Of a DNA stretch of 64,000 bases, positions 21,204-32,478 are shown one piece after another. Within the stretch, counting starts at the first letter, position 1, and the number at the start of each line of letters is the position of its first letter. Source of the DNA: Rhynchopus sp. YZ270_cl-10 (Eukaryota; Euglenozoa; Diplonemea; Diplonemida; Diplonemidae). Both the position numbers and the translations under genes were made by a program. The DNA lies in assembly GCA_964035575.1 (NCBI GenBank), contig OZ037841.1:248001-312000 (forward strand). Reading direction: 5' to 3'. Under the pieces are notes generated by a model. It was not told the DNA's origin and ran no database searches. It saw only the letters and a list, made by a program, of their open reading frames with translations.

Positions 21204-22560
21204 TATACATAGCGCTCCAATTAGAGTGTTAGGGTATAATTAGAGTCTGGGATTTTGGGTCAAGTCAGTTAGAGTCCAGTTAGAGTATAATTAGAGTCGC
21301 TTTTCTTCAATTAGACTATAATTAGAGCGCAGTTAGAGCATAATTAGACTCTAACTACACTCTAATTATAGTCTAATTAGAGTAAAACAACAGGCTTCTT
21401 GTAGGTGCAAACGCCTTAAGGAACTGGTTCCCCTAAGGTTCCTCTGTAGGACCCAGGTGTCCAGGTGCCCACATAGCTGAGAATAAGACTTGGGGACCCG
21501 GGACCCGGTTATTCTCAGCCGGACTGGGACACAACTATGTGAAGGCGCTGTGGGTCCGCCTGAAAGCGGGTCGGGGACCCGGTCGCGGGAGGGTGGGGGC
21601 CTAGTCCAAGTCCTACTGTACCTAGTACCCGGGACTCGGGACCCGGCTTATTCTCAGCTATGGGTACCCGGACCCGCAGTGGCACATGCCCTCAAGTGTG
21701 AGTGACCCACACATGAGGGAATGCGACACCGCAAAAACTCTTCGTGCACCTTCGGGTGCAATGCCGCAGACAGGCCAAACAGCGTTGGACTCAGAGGAAT
21801 TCCTGCTGTGCAGGTAACAAACATGAGAACCAACTCCCAGTAACAAGGGGCGCCTTTTGGCGGGCGTTATTGAGGATGTTTGGGGTGCAAAGTTTTCCAC
21901 AATTTTGATGCGCGGGTACAGAAGTGTTGTCTTGTTCTTTCATCTCTAGGAATGTAAATGTCAATCGAGTTTAACTACCACTAAGGGGTCGAAGGGGATA
22001 ATCCCAGTATCAAAGGTTGTGTCGACGGGAAATCTATGAGTATACGTTCATTTCATCCGCAGAAATAACTACTTATGAACCCAGGAGAGATCCAAGCCTC
22101 GCGCTAAACCACCACCCGCGATTGACTTAGATGTTATAACAAAGAGAATTCATAACAAACAACACCCTACCCCATGCACACTAAAGTGCCATGCTTCAAG
22201 TGATCATGCCCTGGGCCAAAATTCCTGTGCTAAAAAGGCAACAAGACCAGTGTGAATTGTGCACTGGTTTTCTGGGGGAACAAACAATATTTTCTTGTAT
22301 ATATCTAGTCCTCTGCAAGCAGAAAACAGACGTTCTGGATTACAAAATCGAATTTCTTGCACTGGCTATGCTCCCTGGGTTTATGGCTATAGCATTGGTT
22401 GATGTGCCCCTCTTATTGACCCTATTATAAGACTCTAATTAGAGTCTAATTAGAGTCCAGTTAGAGTATTAGAGTTCAGTTAGAGTTTTAAAGACTCTAA
22501 TTATACTCTAACTGCCGACTCTAATTATCTAGTTGGAGTCTAATTAGAGCGCTATGTATA
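21204..22560. mobile_element. Transposon TE-A copy 1, non-autonomous, about 1.36 kb
   Basis: Inverted termini TATACATAGCGCTC and GAGCGCTATGTATA. Dozens of subterminal AATTAGAGT / ACTCTAATT motifs lie next to both ends. The interior has G/C-rich inverted repeats (GGGACCCGGGACCCGG region) and no recognisable transposase. The same element is at 41037-43800. Flanking TA is compatible with a TA target duplication, but the superfamily is not certain. Confidence 0.8.
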
Positions 22561-22921
22561 AAATAAACAAAAAAATGATGATCCGAAAAAGGCCCATATT
22601 GACATGTCCTCGACAGCGGGGGGTGTCATTTTATAATTTGCTGGTGGTTTTTTGGTTAGTGGCATAGTACCATAGTACCATGGTGGGCGATGGTGAACAA
22701 GATCCCAGATCCAGTACTATACCCAAAAAAAGGGGGAATTTTTGCGTTACTGTTTGCAAAAGATTAAGGATAAACAGATTTATTTAACCTTTTGAGTATC
22801 TGCCCGCGCTCATCAGAAGGAGCCAGCGCCATTGTAGGGTAGGTTGCGAAAACAAAAGGGGGCTGGGGTTGGGTACAAACCCAATGTCACAACAATGGTG
22901 GGGTAAGAATCCTACAAGTGC
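22561..22921. other. Short intergenic spacer, nothing recognised
   Basis: 360 bp between TE-A and the stop codon of gene 5, expected to include the 3' UTR of gene 5. No open frame, repeat or hairpin stands out. Confidence 0.5.
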
Positions 22922-24853
22922 CTAGACTCCCTGCTCACGAGAATCAGGTTCCGTCTCTGAAACAGTATTCTCTCTGTTGTCCTTCTTGCACACCACAAAC
23001 AATCCAAGCAAGACAATAAGCAGCAAAACAACACCACCCACGCAGATCCCCACAATAGCGCCAACAGGGAAGTCGTCGTCCGTCTGCGGTGTCGGCGTCA
23101 GCAGGGTGCACACCTTCCCAACCAATCCGTGATCAGCCGTGCATTTCAGCGGCACACACACACCGCCAAGAATCACCACAACCTCCGCACCCGTCACATC
23201 CCTGCACTGCAGTGCGTCCATCGACGCAAGCCCAGCCGACTGCACTGTCCCCACCACGTCGTTCGCAGCAGACATCCCCGCCGTAAGCTCCTCCGCCATG
23301 TCCAGTGCCGCCACATCCAGCAGCGGCACGTTGTCCATGTGCACAAACACGTTCAGCGACCCACACTCAGTCTCAGTCTCCGACACCGTCCCCTGCACAA
23401 CGCTCTTCACCACCGACGCCAGGCGCCTCCCCTTCCCAGCCCCGTCGTCACAGTCCACGTCCAGTGTCGCACGCACCACATCCGACACACGTGTTGCGCT
23501 GTCCACACAGATGTGTGAAACATCCCCGTTCTGCTTGTTCCGTGGATTTTCGAAACCAGTTCCGCACGTGCACTGGTTCTTGTCTGTGTCGCATGTGGCT
23601 CCCATGTCACCGTACTTCGCACATTCCTCATCAGACACACACCACTTCACTGACGAGGAACGCGGTGAGTCTGTTGCGGGTGCTGGTGTCGGTGTGAAGG
23701 GTGTGATCGGAGGTGACGGTGTGGGAGGTGCCGTAGGTGCCCCACTCATGCAGACGTAGTCAAAGTCAAGAGACCCGTTGCCAGTCACGTACCAAGCAGA
23801 ACGGAACTGCACAAGCACCGATCCTGCAAAGGTGTAGCTGGTGTCGTTCTTCTCACCAGACTCGTGGAAAGGGAAGCCAGTGATCTCGTCTCCCTCCATT
23901 TCGTACACATTCACGTAGTCTGTGCCAGCAGTTGTGTCGAACGTGTTGAACCTGATTCCAACCCTGCCACTGTGGCACGCAATCGACCAACACTCCGTTG
24001 ACGATGTCTGTGTGCTCAAGGTGCCTGAGCTGGGCAGTGACGTCGTGGTCGGGCAGGATGGTGTGAAGTTGAAGGCAATAGGGTTAAGCCACGAGAGCTG
24101 AGGAGCTGCCATGTTGCATCCCCACGTGTACTGGAAGCCTCCACACCCACCACGGTAGCAGTTTTTGCCCTGCAGAAGGAAGGACACGTTCCCGTCAGCT
24201 GTGAACTTTGTGGTTCCGAAGTGTGGGCCGTACGCATCTGAGTAGAATACTTGTGTGTCCCACCTGTTCACAGAGAAGTTTCCAACGTAGAACAGCCGGT
24301 AGTTCATCTCAAGTGTTCCGTTGCAGGAAATGGTGTTCACCAGTGGCACAGTGGAGCCCGGGAAAGGTGACACTGAGGCACTAGTAGGAGCTGAGTTGCT
24401 AGCATCATGAGTGGTGTGAGCAGCATCAATCTCAGGTGCCTCTGTTGCATTTGCGGCAACTTCACTTGGAACGGGGGTGTCGTAAGTGGCGTTAGCAGCA
24501 ACAATCTCAGGTGCATCCATCCCACAACCCCAAGAGAACTCCACAGAGCTGCTGCAGTCGCCACCCACACACGCATCCACAGCTGCTGTCAGCTTCACAT
24601 CCCAGTATGCGTTGAACGTCACAGAGTTGTAATGTGCGTCTGTCCTCAATGTGGTTGTTGTCCCGTTCTCAACCACAAACTTCCCATCGAACTTGGGGTT
24701 GTACGTGATCTGAAGTCTGCCAACACAGCTCAGGGTCCAGCACGTCTCTGCACCTGATGGCAGTGACGTGCCCACAGTCCCAGACAGCGCACTCAGGGTC
24801 GTCGGGTGCGAGCATGCCTGCAGCGCAAGCACAGGCACCAAGAGGGGAATCAT
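22922..24853 (-). CDS. Gene 5: CUB-like surface protein, single unit
   Basis: 643 residues. The ATG at 24853 opens [15 protein letters not shown] (signal peptide). One A-B-C unit is present. Between modules A and B it has an expanded spacer in which E-I-[V/D]-A-A-N/H-A/T-T-x-D repeats, apparently a small internal duplication. A Pro/Thr linker follows, then the cysteine module C-V-S-D-E-E-C ... C-T-C-G-T-G-F, the segment with [13 protein letters not shown], a cysteine stub (C-V-P-L-K-C), [16 protein letters not shown], the helix and a short tail ending D-S-R-E-Q-G-V. It is the shortest complete member and shows the minimal architecture. No intron is needed. Confidence 0.88.
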   Translation of the reverse strand: MIPLLVPVLALQACSHPTTLSALSGTVGTSLPSGAETCWTLSCVGRLQITYNPKFDGKFVVENGTTTTLRTDAHYNSVTFNAYWDVKLTAAVDACVGGDCSSSVEFSWGCGMDAPEIVAANATYDTPVPSEVAANATEAPEIDAAHTTHDASNSAPTSASVSPFPGSTVPLVNTISCNGTLEMNYRLFYVGNFSVNRWDTQVFYSDAYGPHFGTTKFTADGNVSFLLQGKNCYRGGCGGFQYTWGCNMAAPQLSWLNPIAFNFTPSCPTTTSLPSSGTLSTQTSSTECWSIACHSGRVGIRFNTFDTTAGTDYVNVYEMEGDEITGFPFHESGEKNDTSYTFAGSVLVQFRSAWYVTGNGSLDFDYVCMSGAPTAPPTPSPPITPFTPTPAPATDSPRSSSVKWCVSDEECAKYGDMGATCDTDKNQCTCGTGFENPRNKQNGDVSHICVDSATRVSDVVRATLDVDCDDGAGKGRRLASVVKSVVQGTVSETETECGSLNVFVHMDNVPLLDVAALDMAEELTAGMSAANDVVGTVQSAGLASMDALQCRDVTGAEVVVILGGVCVPLKCTADHGLVGKVCTLLTPTPQTDDDFPVGAIVGICVGGVVLLLIVLLGLFVVCKKDNRENTVSETEPDSREQGV

Positions 24854-25143
24854 ATGTAACAAGAGTGTCTCTGGTGTTGGGTGTGGTGTGCACTACATGC
24901 GGACGAACAGGGCTGGGGTGGAAGAATAATTTCAGTATTGGTAATTGTCCTTTTTTCATATTCTCTTTTTTTCTCGGTTTAGTCAGATGCACTGTGAAGA
25001 CATGCTATCACCAGATTTAAGCGTTGTATCTCACGTGTGTGGTGAACACCCGCAAGACGCGCTTTGACATCTGGGTGGAACACTATTTGATAGCATATTT
25101 AATTCAAGTACATATGTTGCACCAGGAGAGAGACGTGACGACT
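24854..25143 (-). promoter_or_regulatory. Shared upstream region of genes 4 and 5 (copy 2)
   Basis: Counterpart of 20841-21130, immediately upstream of gene 5, with a few substitutions. Conservation across two non-adjacent spacers suggests recent duplication, with or without selection on promoter elements. Confidence 0.5.
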
Positions 25144-25218
25144 ACTGAGCAGGGTGCCCACACCAGCAATCCATGTGTCACGAACACAAAACAAAGAAAG
25201 GAACAGTTTATAAGATGA

Positions 25219-25292
25219 CACGGTGGCCCTTACGAACCCTCAGGGTACGTTCGTAGCGGGGTACCCCAAATAGGGTACGTAAGGCCACCGTG
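25219..25292. mobile_element. Mini foldback element inserted in a stem-loop motif
   Basis: 74 bp with inverted ends CACGGTGGCC-CTTACG and CGTAAGGCCACCGTG and an inner GGGTAC inverted pair. It splits an intergenic stem-loop motif: the left flank reads AAGATGA, the right flank GACCCTAAGCC. This is consistent with insertion into AAGATGACCCTAAGCC with a 2-bp GA duplication. Confidence 0.6.
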
Positions 25293-25322
25293 GACCCTAA
25301 GCCTCTCGTGCTTAGTCACCTA
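25293..25322. repeat. Dispersed stem-loop motif, interrupted copy
   Basis: ACCCTAAGCC-TCTCGTG-CTTAGTCACC, right part of a motif whose left part (AAGATGA) ends at 25218. It is the clearest CTCGTG-loop member in the surface-protein array. Confidence 0.55.
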
Positions 25323-25739
25323 AAGAAACAAGAAACAAAACAATAAAAACGAGAGGAGGCAAAGCCCTGAAAGGTATCCCAAACAGGACAAATGCTCACT
25401 TCAAAAGGCTGTAGATCTTGGATGCCACGCATGAATGAATGCAGAGACATGCAGCAGATGCTTGAAAAAGAAGCGCACTCAAAAATCTTGGACGCGGTCA
25501 CAAAAACAAAATAAAATGATGTGTTCTGATTTTCAAAAGGGGCCTATACTCCGGTGAAGCCTCAATAAAGGCAGGAATTTTTAGGGGCGTTCGCTAGCTT
25601 TAAAAATTAAGTGTTTCATGTTTAGCATTTAGGTTAAATTTTTGCTCATTTAAGCCCAAAAGTCTACTGGGGTCTGAGGCGAGGTCTAAAAAGACTCAGC
25701 AAAGTAGCAAAGACCCAAATAACGGCCCGGTATAGGTTC

Positions 25740-25850
25740 CTATCTTATTCGAAAATAACAGGCACATCACAATGTTGTCTAACAATCCCAACGGAGCCGT
25801 ATGTTCTAGTTTTGTCACAACCTCATCAGGAAAATGAATGTTGCAAACCC
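25740..25850. repeat. Intergenic block repeated at 30435-30548
   Basis: About 110 bp sharing CGGAGCCGTATG, TTTGTCACAA and GAATGTTGCAAACCCTGCAT with 30435-30548. It lies downstream of the gene-6 end while its partner lies upstream of the gene-6 start, so whole spacers were duplicated with the genes. Confidence 0.65.
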
Positions 25851-25960
25851 TGCATCCGACACGGACATGTTTCAACTAAACAAGGCGACCAAAGATGAAG
25901 CACAAAATAAACAACAGAAGATATAAAACGATGTTCTCGAAAAGTGTAAAAGAAACCGCT

Positions 25961-26411
25961 TGACAAAAACATAGCACACACCACGTCTGTGCATCTATGC
26001 TCCCTTATCGGCAAGAAAGCGTTCTCTTGTGTAATGTAACGTTGCAACCGACACCTTTGCAAATAAACGCACATTAATTAGGAATTCTTTTGAACGTTGT
26101 TTCGACTCTGTTGTCCCCTCACCCACGAAGGATAAGGCAAACCGCAAGAGCTGTGTGTGCATCTCAGGTGTGCACACCTTCACCACGACACTCTCCAGGT
26201 TTGCCTGCAACACAGCAGAGGACTGCACAGTCGTACAGTTCAAGATTGAAGCAAGAAGCAGTTTTTTGTGTATCAGCAATACTCACAAAAAGCCTTCCGG
26301 TGGAGATGGGAGTGGCTGTTCTATGACAGGTGGCAATGTAGTGTCTACCCACTCAAAGAAACAACCACACTTCTGAAAACAAAAAACATATTTCAGGGCA
26401 GCCAGGAATAG
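25961..26411 (+). repeat. Intergenic cassette R1, copy 3
   Basis: Third copy. Here the plus-strand ATG of the other copies is ACG and a 5-base deletion with a 1-base insertion breaks the frame. This argues against a constrained short protein. Confidence 0.7.
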
Positions 26412-26633
26412 GAAAAAAATGGTCACAATGAAAATGCCAAGCACACAAACTGGCAGGGACTAACACATAAGCACTGCAACCAGTTTGAAAATGGGGGAGG
26501 AAAAGAGAAAATGAAAAAGTGGAGAGAAAAATAACAAAACACAGAACAAAGCATACACAACACAGCTCGAAAAGGTGCTGCGTCGTGCAATGAGGTAAAA
26601 AAAGAGATTTTCTATAAAAAACAAAATGCATGA

Positions 26634-29600
26634 TCACAGCGCGCCTGGAAGTGCCTTGACGCCCATCTCAAGAGAATCAGGTTCCGTCTCTGAAACAGTA
26701 TTCTCCCTGTTGTCCTTCTTGCACACCACAAACAATCCAAGCAAGACAATAAGCAGCAAAGCAACACCACCCACGCAGATCCCCACAATAGCACCAACAG
26801 GGAAGTCGTCGTCCGTCTGCGGTGTCGGCGTCAGCAGGGTGCACACCTTCCCAACCAATACGTGATCAGCCGTGCATTTCAGCGGCACACACACACCACC
26901 AAGAATCACCACAACCTCCGCACCCGTCACATCCCTGCACTGCAGTGCGTCCATCGACGCAAGCCCAGCCGACTGCACTGTCCCCACCACGTCGTTCGCA
27001 GCAGACATCCCCGCCGTAAGCTCCTCCGCCATGTCCAGTGCCGCCACATCCAGCAGCGGCACGTTGTCCATGTGCACAAACACGTTCAGCGACCCACACT
27101 CAGTCTCAGTCTCCGACACCGTTCCCTGCACAACGCTCTGCGCCACCGACGCCAGGCGCCTCCCCTTCCCAGCCCCGTCGTCGCAGTCCACGTCCAGTGT
27201 CGCACGCACCACATCCGACACACGTGTTGCGCTGTTCACACAGATGTGTGCAACATCCCCATTCTGCTTGTTCCGTGGATTTTCGAAACCAGTTCCGCAC
27301 GTGCACTGGTTCTTGTCTGTGTCGCATGTGGCTCCCATGTCACCGTACTTCGCACATTCCTCATCAGACACACACCACTTCACTGACGAGGAACGCGGTG
27401 AGTCTGTTGCGGGTGCTGGTGTTGGTGTGATGGGCGTGATCGGAGGTGACGGTGTGGGAGGTGCCGTAGGTGCCCCACTCATGCAGACGTAGTCAAAGTC
27501 AAGAGACCCGTTGCCAGTCACGTACCAACCAGTACTGAACTGCACAAGCACCGATCCTGCAAAGGTGTAGCTGGTGTCGTTCTTCTCACCAGACTCGTGG
27601 AAAGGGAAGCCAGTGATCTCGTCTCCCTCCATTTCGTACACATTCACGAAGTCTGTACCTGCAGTTGTGTCGAACGTGTTGAACCTGATCCCAACCCTGC
27701 CACCTTCACATGCAATCGACCAACACTCGGTTGACGATGTCTGTGTGCTCAAGGTGCCTGAGCTGGGCAGTGACGTCGTGGTCGGGCAGGATGGTGTGAA
27801 GTTGAAGGCAGCAGGGTTCCTTTCCATCGCGATCGGAGGTGCTGCCATGTTGCATCCCCACGTGTACCGGAAGCCTCCACACCCACCACGGTAGCAGTTT
27901 CTTCCCTGCTGCAGAATGAAGGACACGTTCCCGTCAGCTGTGAACCTTGTGGTTCCGAAGCGTGGGCCGAATGCATCTGAGTAGAACACTTGCGTGTCCC
28001 ACCTGTTCACAGAGAAGTTTCCAACGAAGAACAGCTGGTAGTTCATCTCAAGTGTTCCGTTGCAGGAAATGGTGTTCTCAAGGGCTGTGTTGAAGTAGTC
28101 TCCCAGGTCAGGTGTCACTGTGGCACTGTCAGGAGCAGAGTTGCTAGCATCATGAGTGGTGTGAACAGCATCAATCTCAGGTGCATCCATCCCACAACCC
28201 CAAGAGAACTCCACAGACCTGCTGCAGTCGCCACTCACACACGCATCCACAACTGCTGTCAGCTTCACATCCCAGTATGCGTTGAACGTCACAGAGTTGT
28301 AATGTGCATCTGTCCTCAATGTAGTTGTTGTCCCGTTCTCAACCACAAACTGGCCATCAAACTTGGGGTTGTACGTGATCTGAAGTCTGCCAACACAGCT
28401 CAGGGTCCAGCACGTCTCGGCACCAGATGCCAGTGACGTGCCCACAGTCCCAGACAGTGCACTCAGGGTCGTGCATGGTCCAGCAGATGTCGGTGTTGGT
28501 GTTGGTGTTGGTGTTGGTGTTGGTGTCGGTGTTGGTGTTGGTGTTGGTGTTGGTGTTGGTGTTGGTGTTGGTGTTGGTGTTGGTGTTGGTGTTGGTGTTG
28601 GTGTTGGTGTTGGTGTTGGTGTTGGTGTTGGTGTTGGTGTTGGTGTTGGTGTTGGTGTTGGTGTTGGTGTTGGTGTTGGTGTTGGTGTTGGTGTTGGTGT
28701 TGGTGTTGGTGTTGGTGTTGGTGTTGGTGTTGGTGTTGGTGTTGGTGTTGGTGTTGGTGTTGGTGTTGGTGTTGGTGTTGGTGTTGGTGTTGGTGTTGGT
28801 GTTGGTGTTGGTGTTGGTGTTGGTGTTGGTGTTGGTGTTGGTGTTGGTGTTGGTGTTGGTGTTGGTGTCGGTGTCGGTGTGATCGGAGGTGACGGTGTGG
28901 GAGGTGCATCAGTAGACGGTGCAAGTGTTGCTGGTGATTCTCTTCCACCCATGCAGACGTAGTCAAAGTCAAGAGACTCGTTGCCAGTCACGTACCAACC
29001 AGAACGGAACTGCACAAGCACCGATCCTGCAAAGGTGTAGCTGGTGTCGTTCTTCTCACCAGACTCGTGGAAAGGGAAGCCAGTGATCTCGTCTCCCTCC
29101 ATTTCGTACACATTCACGAAGTCTGTGCCAGCAGTTGTGTCGAACGTGTTGAACCTGATCCCAACCCTGCCACCTTCACATGCAATCGACCAACACTCGG
29201 TTGACGATGTCTGTGTGCTCAAGGTGCCTGAGCTGGGCAGTGACGTCGTGGTCGGGCAGGATGGTGTGAAGTTGAAGGCAGCAGGGTTTCTTTCCATCGC
29301 GATCGGAGGTGCTGCCATGTTGCATCCCCACGTGTACCGGAAGCCTCCACACCCACCACGGTAGCAGTTTCTTCCCTGCTGCAGAATGAAGGACACGTTC
29401 CCGTCAGCTGTGAACCTTGTGGTTCCGAAGCGTGGGCCGAACGCATCTGAGTAGAACACTTGCGTGTCCCACCTGTTCACAGAGAAGTTTCCAACGAAGA
29501 ACAGCTGGTAGTTCATCTCAAGTGTTCCGTTGCAGGAAATGGTGTTCTCAAGGGCTGTGTTGAAGTAGTCTCCCAGGTCAGGTGTCACTGTGGCACTGGC

Positions 29601-29993
29601 AAGATCTGAGTTGCTAGCATCATGAGTGGTGTGAACAGCATCAATCTCAGGTGCATCCATCCCACAACCCCAAGAGAACTCCACAGACCTGCTGCAGTCG
29701 CCACCCACACACGCATCCACAGCTGCTGTCAGCTTCACATCCCAGTATGCGTTGAACGTCACAGAGTTGTAATGTGCGTCTGTCCTCAATGTGGTTGTTG
29801 TCCCGTTCTCAACCGCAAACTGGCCATCAAACTTGGGGTTGTACGTGATCTGAAGTCTGCCAACACAGCTCAGGGTCCAGCACGTCTCTGCACCTGATGA
29901 CAGTGATGTGCCCACAGTCCCAGACAGTGCACTCAGGGTCGTCGGGTGCGAGCATGCCTGCAGCGCAAGCACAGGCACCAAGAGGGGAAGCAT
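26634..29993 (-). CDS. Gene 6: CUB-like surface protein with long (Pro-Thr)n linker
   Basis: 1119 residues from the ATG at 29993 ([15 protein letters not shown] leader); an in-frame ATG 72 bp upstream is not conserved in paralogues. Order: A-B-C unit, a very long uninterrupted Pro-Thr dipeptide tract of about 65 repeats encoded at 28488-28882, a second nearly identical A-B-C unit, a short Pro/Thr/Ala linker, the EGF-like/cysteine module and SEA-sized segment, then T-D-D-D-F-P-V and the transmembrane helix. The tail ends [11 protein letters not shown]. The tract would act as a rigid, probably O-glycosylated stalk. Its hexanucleotide repeat is expected to change length readily. The 3' flank (26535-26633) matches that of gene 3. 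Confidence 0.88.
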   Translation of the reverse strand: MLPLLVPVLALQACSHPTTLSALSGTVGTSLSSGAETCWTLSCVGRLQITYNPKFDGQFAVENGTTTTLRTDAHYNSVTFNAYWDVKLTAAVDACVGGDCSRSVEFSWGCGMDAPEIDAVHTTHDASNSDLASATVTPDLGDYFNTALENTISCNGTLEMNYQLFFVGNFSVNRWDTQVFYSDAFGPRFGTTRFTADGNVSFILQQGRNCYRGGCGGFRYTWGCNMAAPPIAMERNPAAFNFTPSCPTTTSLPSSGTLSTQTSSTECWSIACEGGRVGIRFNTFDTTAGTDFVNVYEMEGDEITGFPFHESGEKNDTSYTFAGSVLVQFRSGWYVTGNESLDFDYVCMGGRESPATLAPSTDAPPTPSPPITPTPTPTPTPTPTPTPTPTPTPTPTPTPTPTPTPTPTPTPTPTPTPTPTPTPTPTPTPTPTPTPTPTPTPTPTPTPTPTPTPTPTPTPTPTPTPTPTPTPTPTPTPTPTPTPTPTPTPTPTPTPTPTPTPTSAGPCTTLSALSGTVGTSLASGAETCWTLSCVGRLQITYNPKFDGQFVVENGTTTTLRTDAHYNSVTFNAYWDVKLTAVVDACVSGDCSRSVEFSWGCGMDAPEIDAVHTTHDASNSAPDSATVTPDLGDYFNTALENTISCNGTLEMNYQLFFVGNFSVNRWDTQVFYSDAFGPRFGTTRFTADGNVSFILQQGRNCYRGGCGGFRYTWGCNMAAPPIAMERNPAAFNFTPSCPTTTSLPSSGTLSTQTSSTECWSIACEGGRVGIRFNTFDTTAGTDFVNVYEMEGDEITGFPFHESGEKNDTSYTFAGSVLVQFSTGWYVTGNGSLDFDYVCMSGAPTAPPTPSPPITPITPTPAPATDSPRSSSVKWCVSDEECAKYGDMGATCDTDKNQCTCGTGFENPRNKQNGDVAHICVNSATRVSDVVRATLDVDCDDGAGKGRRLASVAQSVVQGTVSETETECGSLNVFVHMDNVPLLDVAALDMAEELTAGMSAANDVVGTVQSAGLASMDALQCRDVTGAEVVVILGGVCVPLKCTADHVLVGKVCTLLTPTPQTDDDFPVGAIVGICVGGVALLLIVLLGLFVVCKKDNRENTVSETEPDSLEMGVKALPGAL
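28488..28882. repeat. Hexanucleotide array (GGTGTT)n inside gene 6
   Basis: About 65 near-perfect tandem copies of GGTGTT (AACACC on the coding strand), with rare GGTGTC variants at the two ends. The unit is a multiple of three, so length changes would keep the reading frame and only lengthen or shorten the Pro-Thr stalk. Confidence 0.95.
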
Positions 29994-30434
29994 ATGTAAC
30001 AAGAGTGTCTCTGGTGTTGGGTGTGGTGTTGCTAAGTGAGTGCAAAGGTTGTGAGTGGGGAACATCTGCGAAACATGGCACTAGTTGCAGTGTGACACAC
30101 GGACCCCAACAAAAGGAAAATGCGGTTGGCACTTGCCGTGAGAAGAAAGCACTGAACACATGCAGTTACCAGATTTAAGCGTTGTCTCTCTCCTGTGGGG
30201 AACACGGGCAAGAAGCGCTTTGCCATATGCGTGGATACTCCTGAAAAAATCAAAAAATATCAATTGTGCTATGATCACCAAAGGTGTCCTTCTGGCAAAC
30301 TCGTAAATCCCAAAGAAAGCGATGTTGGTAGTGCGAACGCCTGGGACGCAGGCACTGATGCTGTATCCAAAAAGAAAAGAGACGACTATGTGTTGGACGC
30401 AGTCAAAAAAACATGATGCGTTTTCTGATTTTCT

Positions 30435-30548
30435 AATTCAAAAGTAACAGCCACACTTCACAGTGTTGTCAAACAATCCCGACGGAGCCGTATGCTCTAG
30501 GTTTGTCACAAACTCACCAGAAAAATGAATGTTGCAAACCCTGCATGC
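30435..30548. repeat. Intergenic block repeated at 25740-25850
   Basis: Partner of 25740-25850, upstream of gene 6. Confidence 0.65.
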
Positions 30549-30627
30549 AGGAATTCCCAATAAAATAGTCAAAATATAGCAGAAAATAACCTGGTGACAA
30601 ACGATGTGGGGTGAAAGGAAAATGTGC

Positions 30628-30664
30628 TAAGATGAACCTAAACCCTGAGTGCTTGGTCACCTAA
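30628..30664. repeat. Dispersed stem-loop motif
   Basis: AAGATGAACCTAAACCC-TGAGTG-CTTGGTCACCT. A diverged stem-loop family member between genes 6 and 7. Confidence 0.45.
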
Positions 30665-30829
30665 AGCTGACGGAGTAAAGCTGGGGCTGCTGTCCCCAAA
30701 CCACACCCGTGACACAATCACGCACAAGCCACGACCAGCCAGCTTTGTGCTAGCAGAAAGAAGCTGTAGTTTCATTATTAAATTGTATATTCTCGAAGTT
30801 GAAAAAGGAAAAAGGAAAAAGGAAACCCC

Positions 30830-31278
30830 TGACAAAAACATACACACCACGTCGTGCATCTATGTTCCCTTTTCGGCAAGAAAGCGTTCTCTTGTGTAAT
30901 GTAACGTTGCAACCGACACCTTTGCAAATAAACGCACATTAATTAGGAATTCTTTTGAACGTTGTTTCGACTCTGTTGTCCCCTCACCCATGAAGGATAA
31001 GGCAAACCGCAAGAGCTGTGTGTGCATCTCAGGTGTGCACACCTTCACCACGACACTCTCCAGGTTTGCCTGCAACACAGCAGAGGACTGCACAGTCGTA
31101 CAGTTCAAGATTGAGACGAAGCAAGAAGCGGTTTTTGTGTACCAGCAATACTCACAAAAAGCCTTCCGGTGGAGATGGGAGTGGCTGTTCTATGATGGGT
31201 GTCAATGTAGTGTCTACCCACTCAAAGAAACAACCACACTTCTGAAAACAAAAACATATTTCAGGGCAGCCAGGAAAC
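30830..31278 (+). repeat. Intergenic cassette R1, copy 4
   Basis: Fourth copy, closely matching copy 2 over its whole length, ending TTCAGGGCAGCCAGG at about 31274. The plus-strand frame (MKDKANRKSC...) is open for 101 codons here. Confidence 0.7.
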
Positions 31279-31699
31279 GGAAAAATAAACGTTAAGACGA
31301 AGCCAAGCCTCACAGCGCTTAGCCACCTCCAGGGGGGAAGACACATAGTGGCCATTGATGCAGACCTACACCTCCGACTGACCTACATACCACGCCACCC
31401 GGATGAAAGCACAAAACAAAAACCTGAGTGACACGGTACGCCTCTAGGTGCATAAATCGAAAGAAAAAGACGACCTCACTCATGCACGCCTAACACAGTT
31501 TTGTAGGGGGGCAGCACACGCACAACGTGGCAACATAGAGGACACACTCACCTTTCGCCAAGCGAAGCGAAGGGGGAAAAAGAGAGAACCGCGTTAGTGA
31601 ACACATTCAAAAGTAGAGTTGAAATACAAAAGCCCTCTCGTGACAGTGTACCTCTCTCTCTCTCTCTCTCTATTCAAATGAACCGAAAGAAAAGCTTAT

Positions 31700-31733
31700 A
31701 AGATGAACCTAAACCTCTCGTGCTGTCATCTGG
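31700..31733. repeat. Dispersed stem-loop motif
   Basis: AAGATGAACCTAAACCTCTC then GTGCTGTCATCT. A second type follows at 31794-31822 (AGATGTGGGTGTCTCATG then TGCACACATCT), where the outer stem is AGATG/CATCT. Confidence 0.5.
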
Positions 31734-31905
31734 AAGGGGGAAAAAAAACGGTTGATTCGCAGTTTCTGGTGCCTCATTGTCGGGATACTAGGAAGATGTG
31801 GGTGTCTCATGTGCACACATCTAAAGGGTTACTCACGATTGGAGCTACAATTCTACCAATATGATCGCAGCCGTCGTAGAGAAAGCATGAAAGACGAATG
31901 CACCC

Positions 31906-32229
31906 TTGAGGCACACATCTATAAAGGGAAAGCTTTTGGAAAGTCTCACACAACACAACGGCTGCGAAGACGTGGACCTGGTAGGGGGGACGGGAAACAT
32001 ACTTCAGTATGGTATGGGTGTCGGCTATCAGCGCTTGTCAGCGTCAGACGGAACACCCTTTGCGTACAACGACGATGGCAAGAAGTGCCACATTGTCATT
32101 GCCAAAGGAGCGCGCAATAGCGACACACACACATACGACTCCGAAGTTCGGGATACTTCACAGACCGCACACGTCATCCCTGAAGAGTGTGGCAGAGGTA
32201 AAACCCCTGGTCTGACTGGTGTTTACTAA
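31906..32229 (+). pseudogene. Orphan coding-like fragment between genes 6 and 7
   Basis: 107 codons open on the plus strand, against the direction of all other genes, with no ATG at the start. The composition and residue make-up of L-Q-Y-G-M-G-V-G-Y-Q-R-L-S-A-S-D-G-T and H-I-V-I-A-K-G-A look like real protein, unlike surrounding spacer. I recognise no family. It may be a relic exon or a gene fragment carried in by duplication. Confidence 0.3.
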
Positions 32230-32478
32230 GCCAGAACGTTTCGTTCAATAGAGAGGCAGGTTAAAAAGAGAGAAAACACACAAATAACAAAACGAAAAAG
32301 CACTGAAAATAAGAGATAACGTGAAACATGAATGGACTGAAATCTTTCAAAACTTAGTATTCTTTTTTATAGCATAGATTGGCTTTTGCGCACTACCATT
32401 TTCTTTAAAACATAAGCACAGGTGGCAGCACTCTGTCAAGACACTAGGACAGGACTGCTTCTGACCTTTGCTCTGAGC

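Noticed and set aside
28427-28972. Plus- and minus-strand frames reading V-L-V-L, V-G-V-G or Q-H-Q-H
   Set aside because: Shadows of the hexanucleotide tract; the coding frame is the Pro-Thr frame of gene 6, which is continuous with conserved modules on both sides.
29994-30065. 24-residue upstream extension of gene 6
   Set aside because: The in-frame ATG exists, but the extension is not hydrophobic, is not conserved in genes 4, 5 and 7, and would bury the signal peptide.
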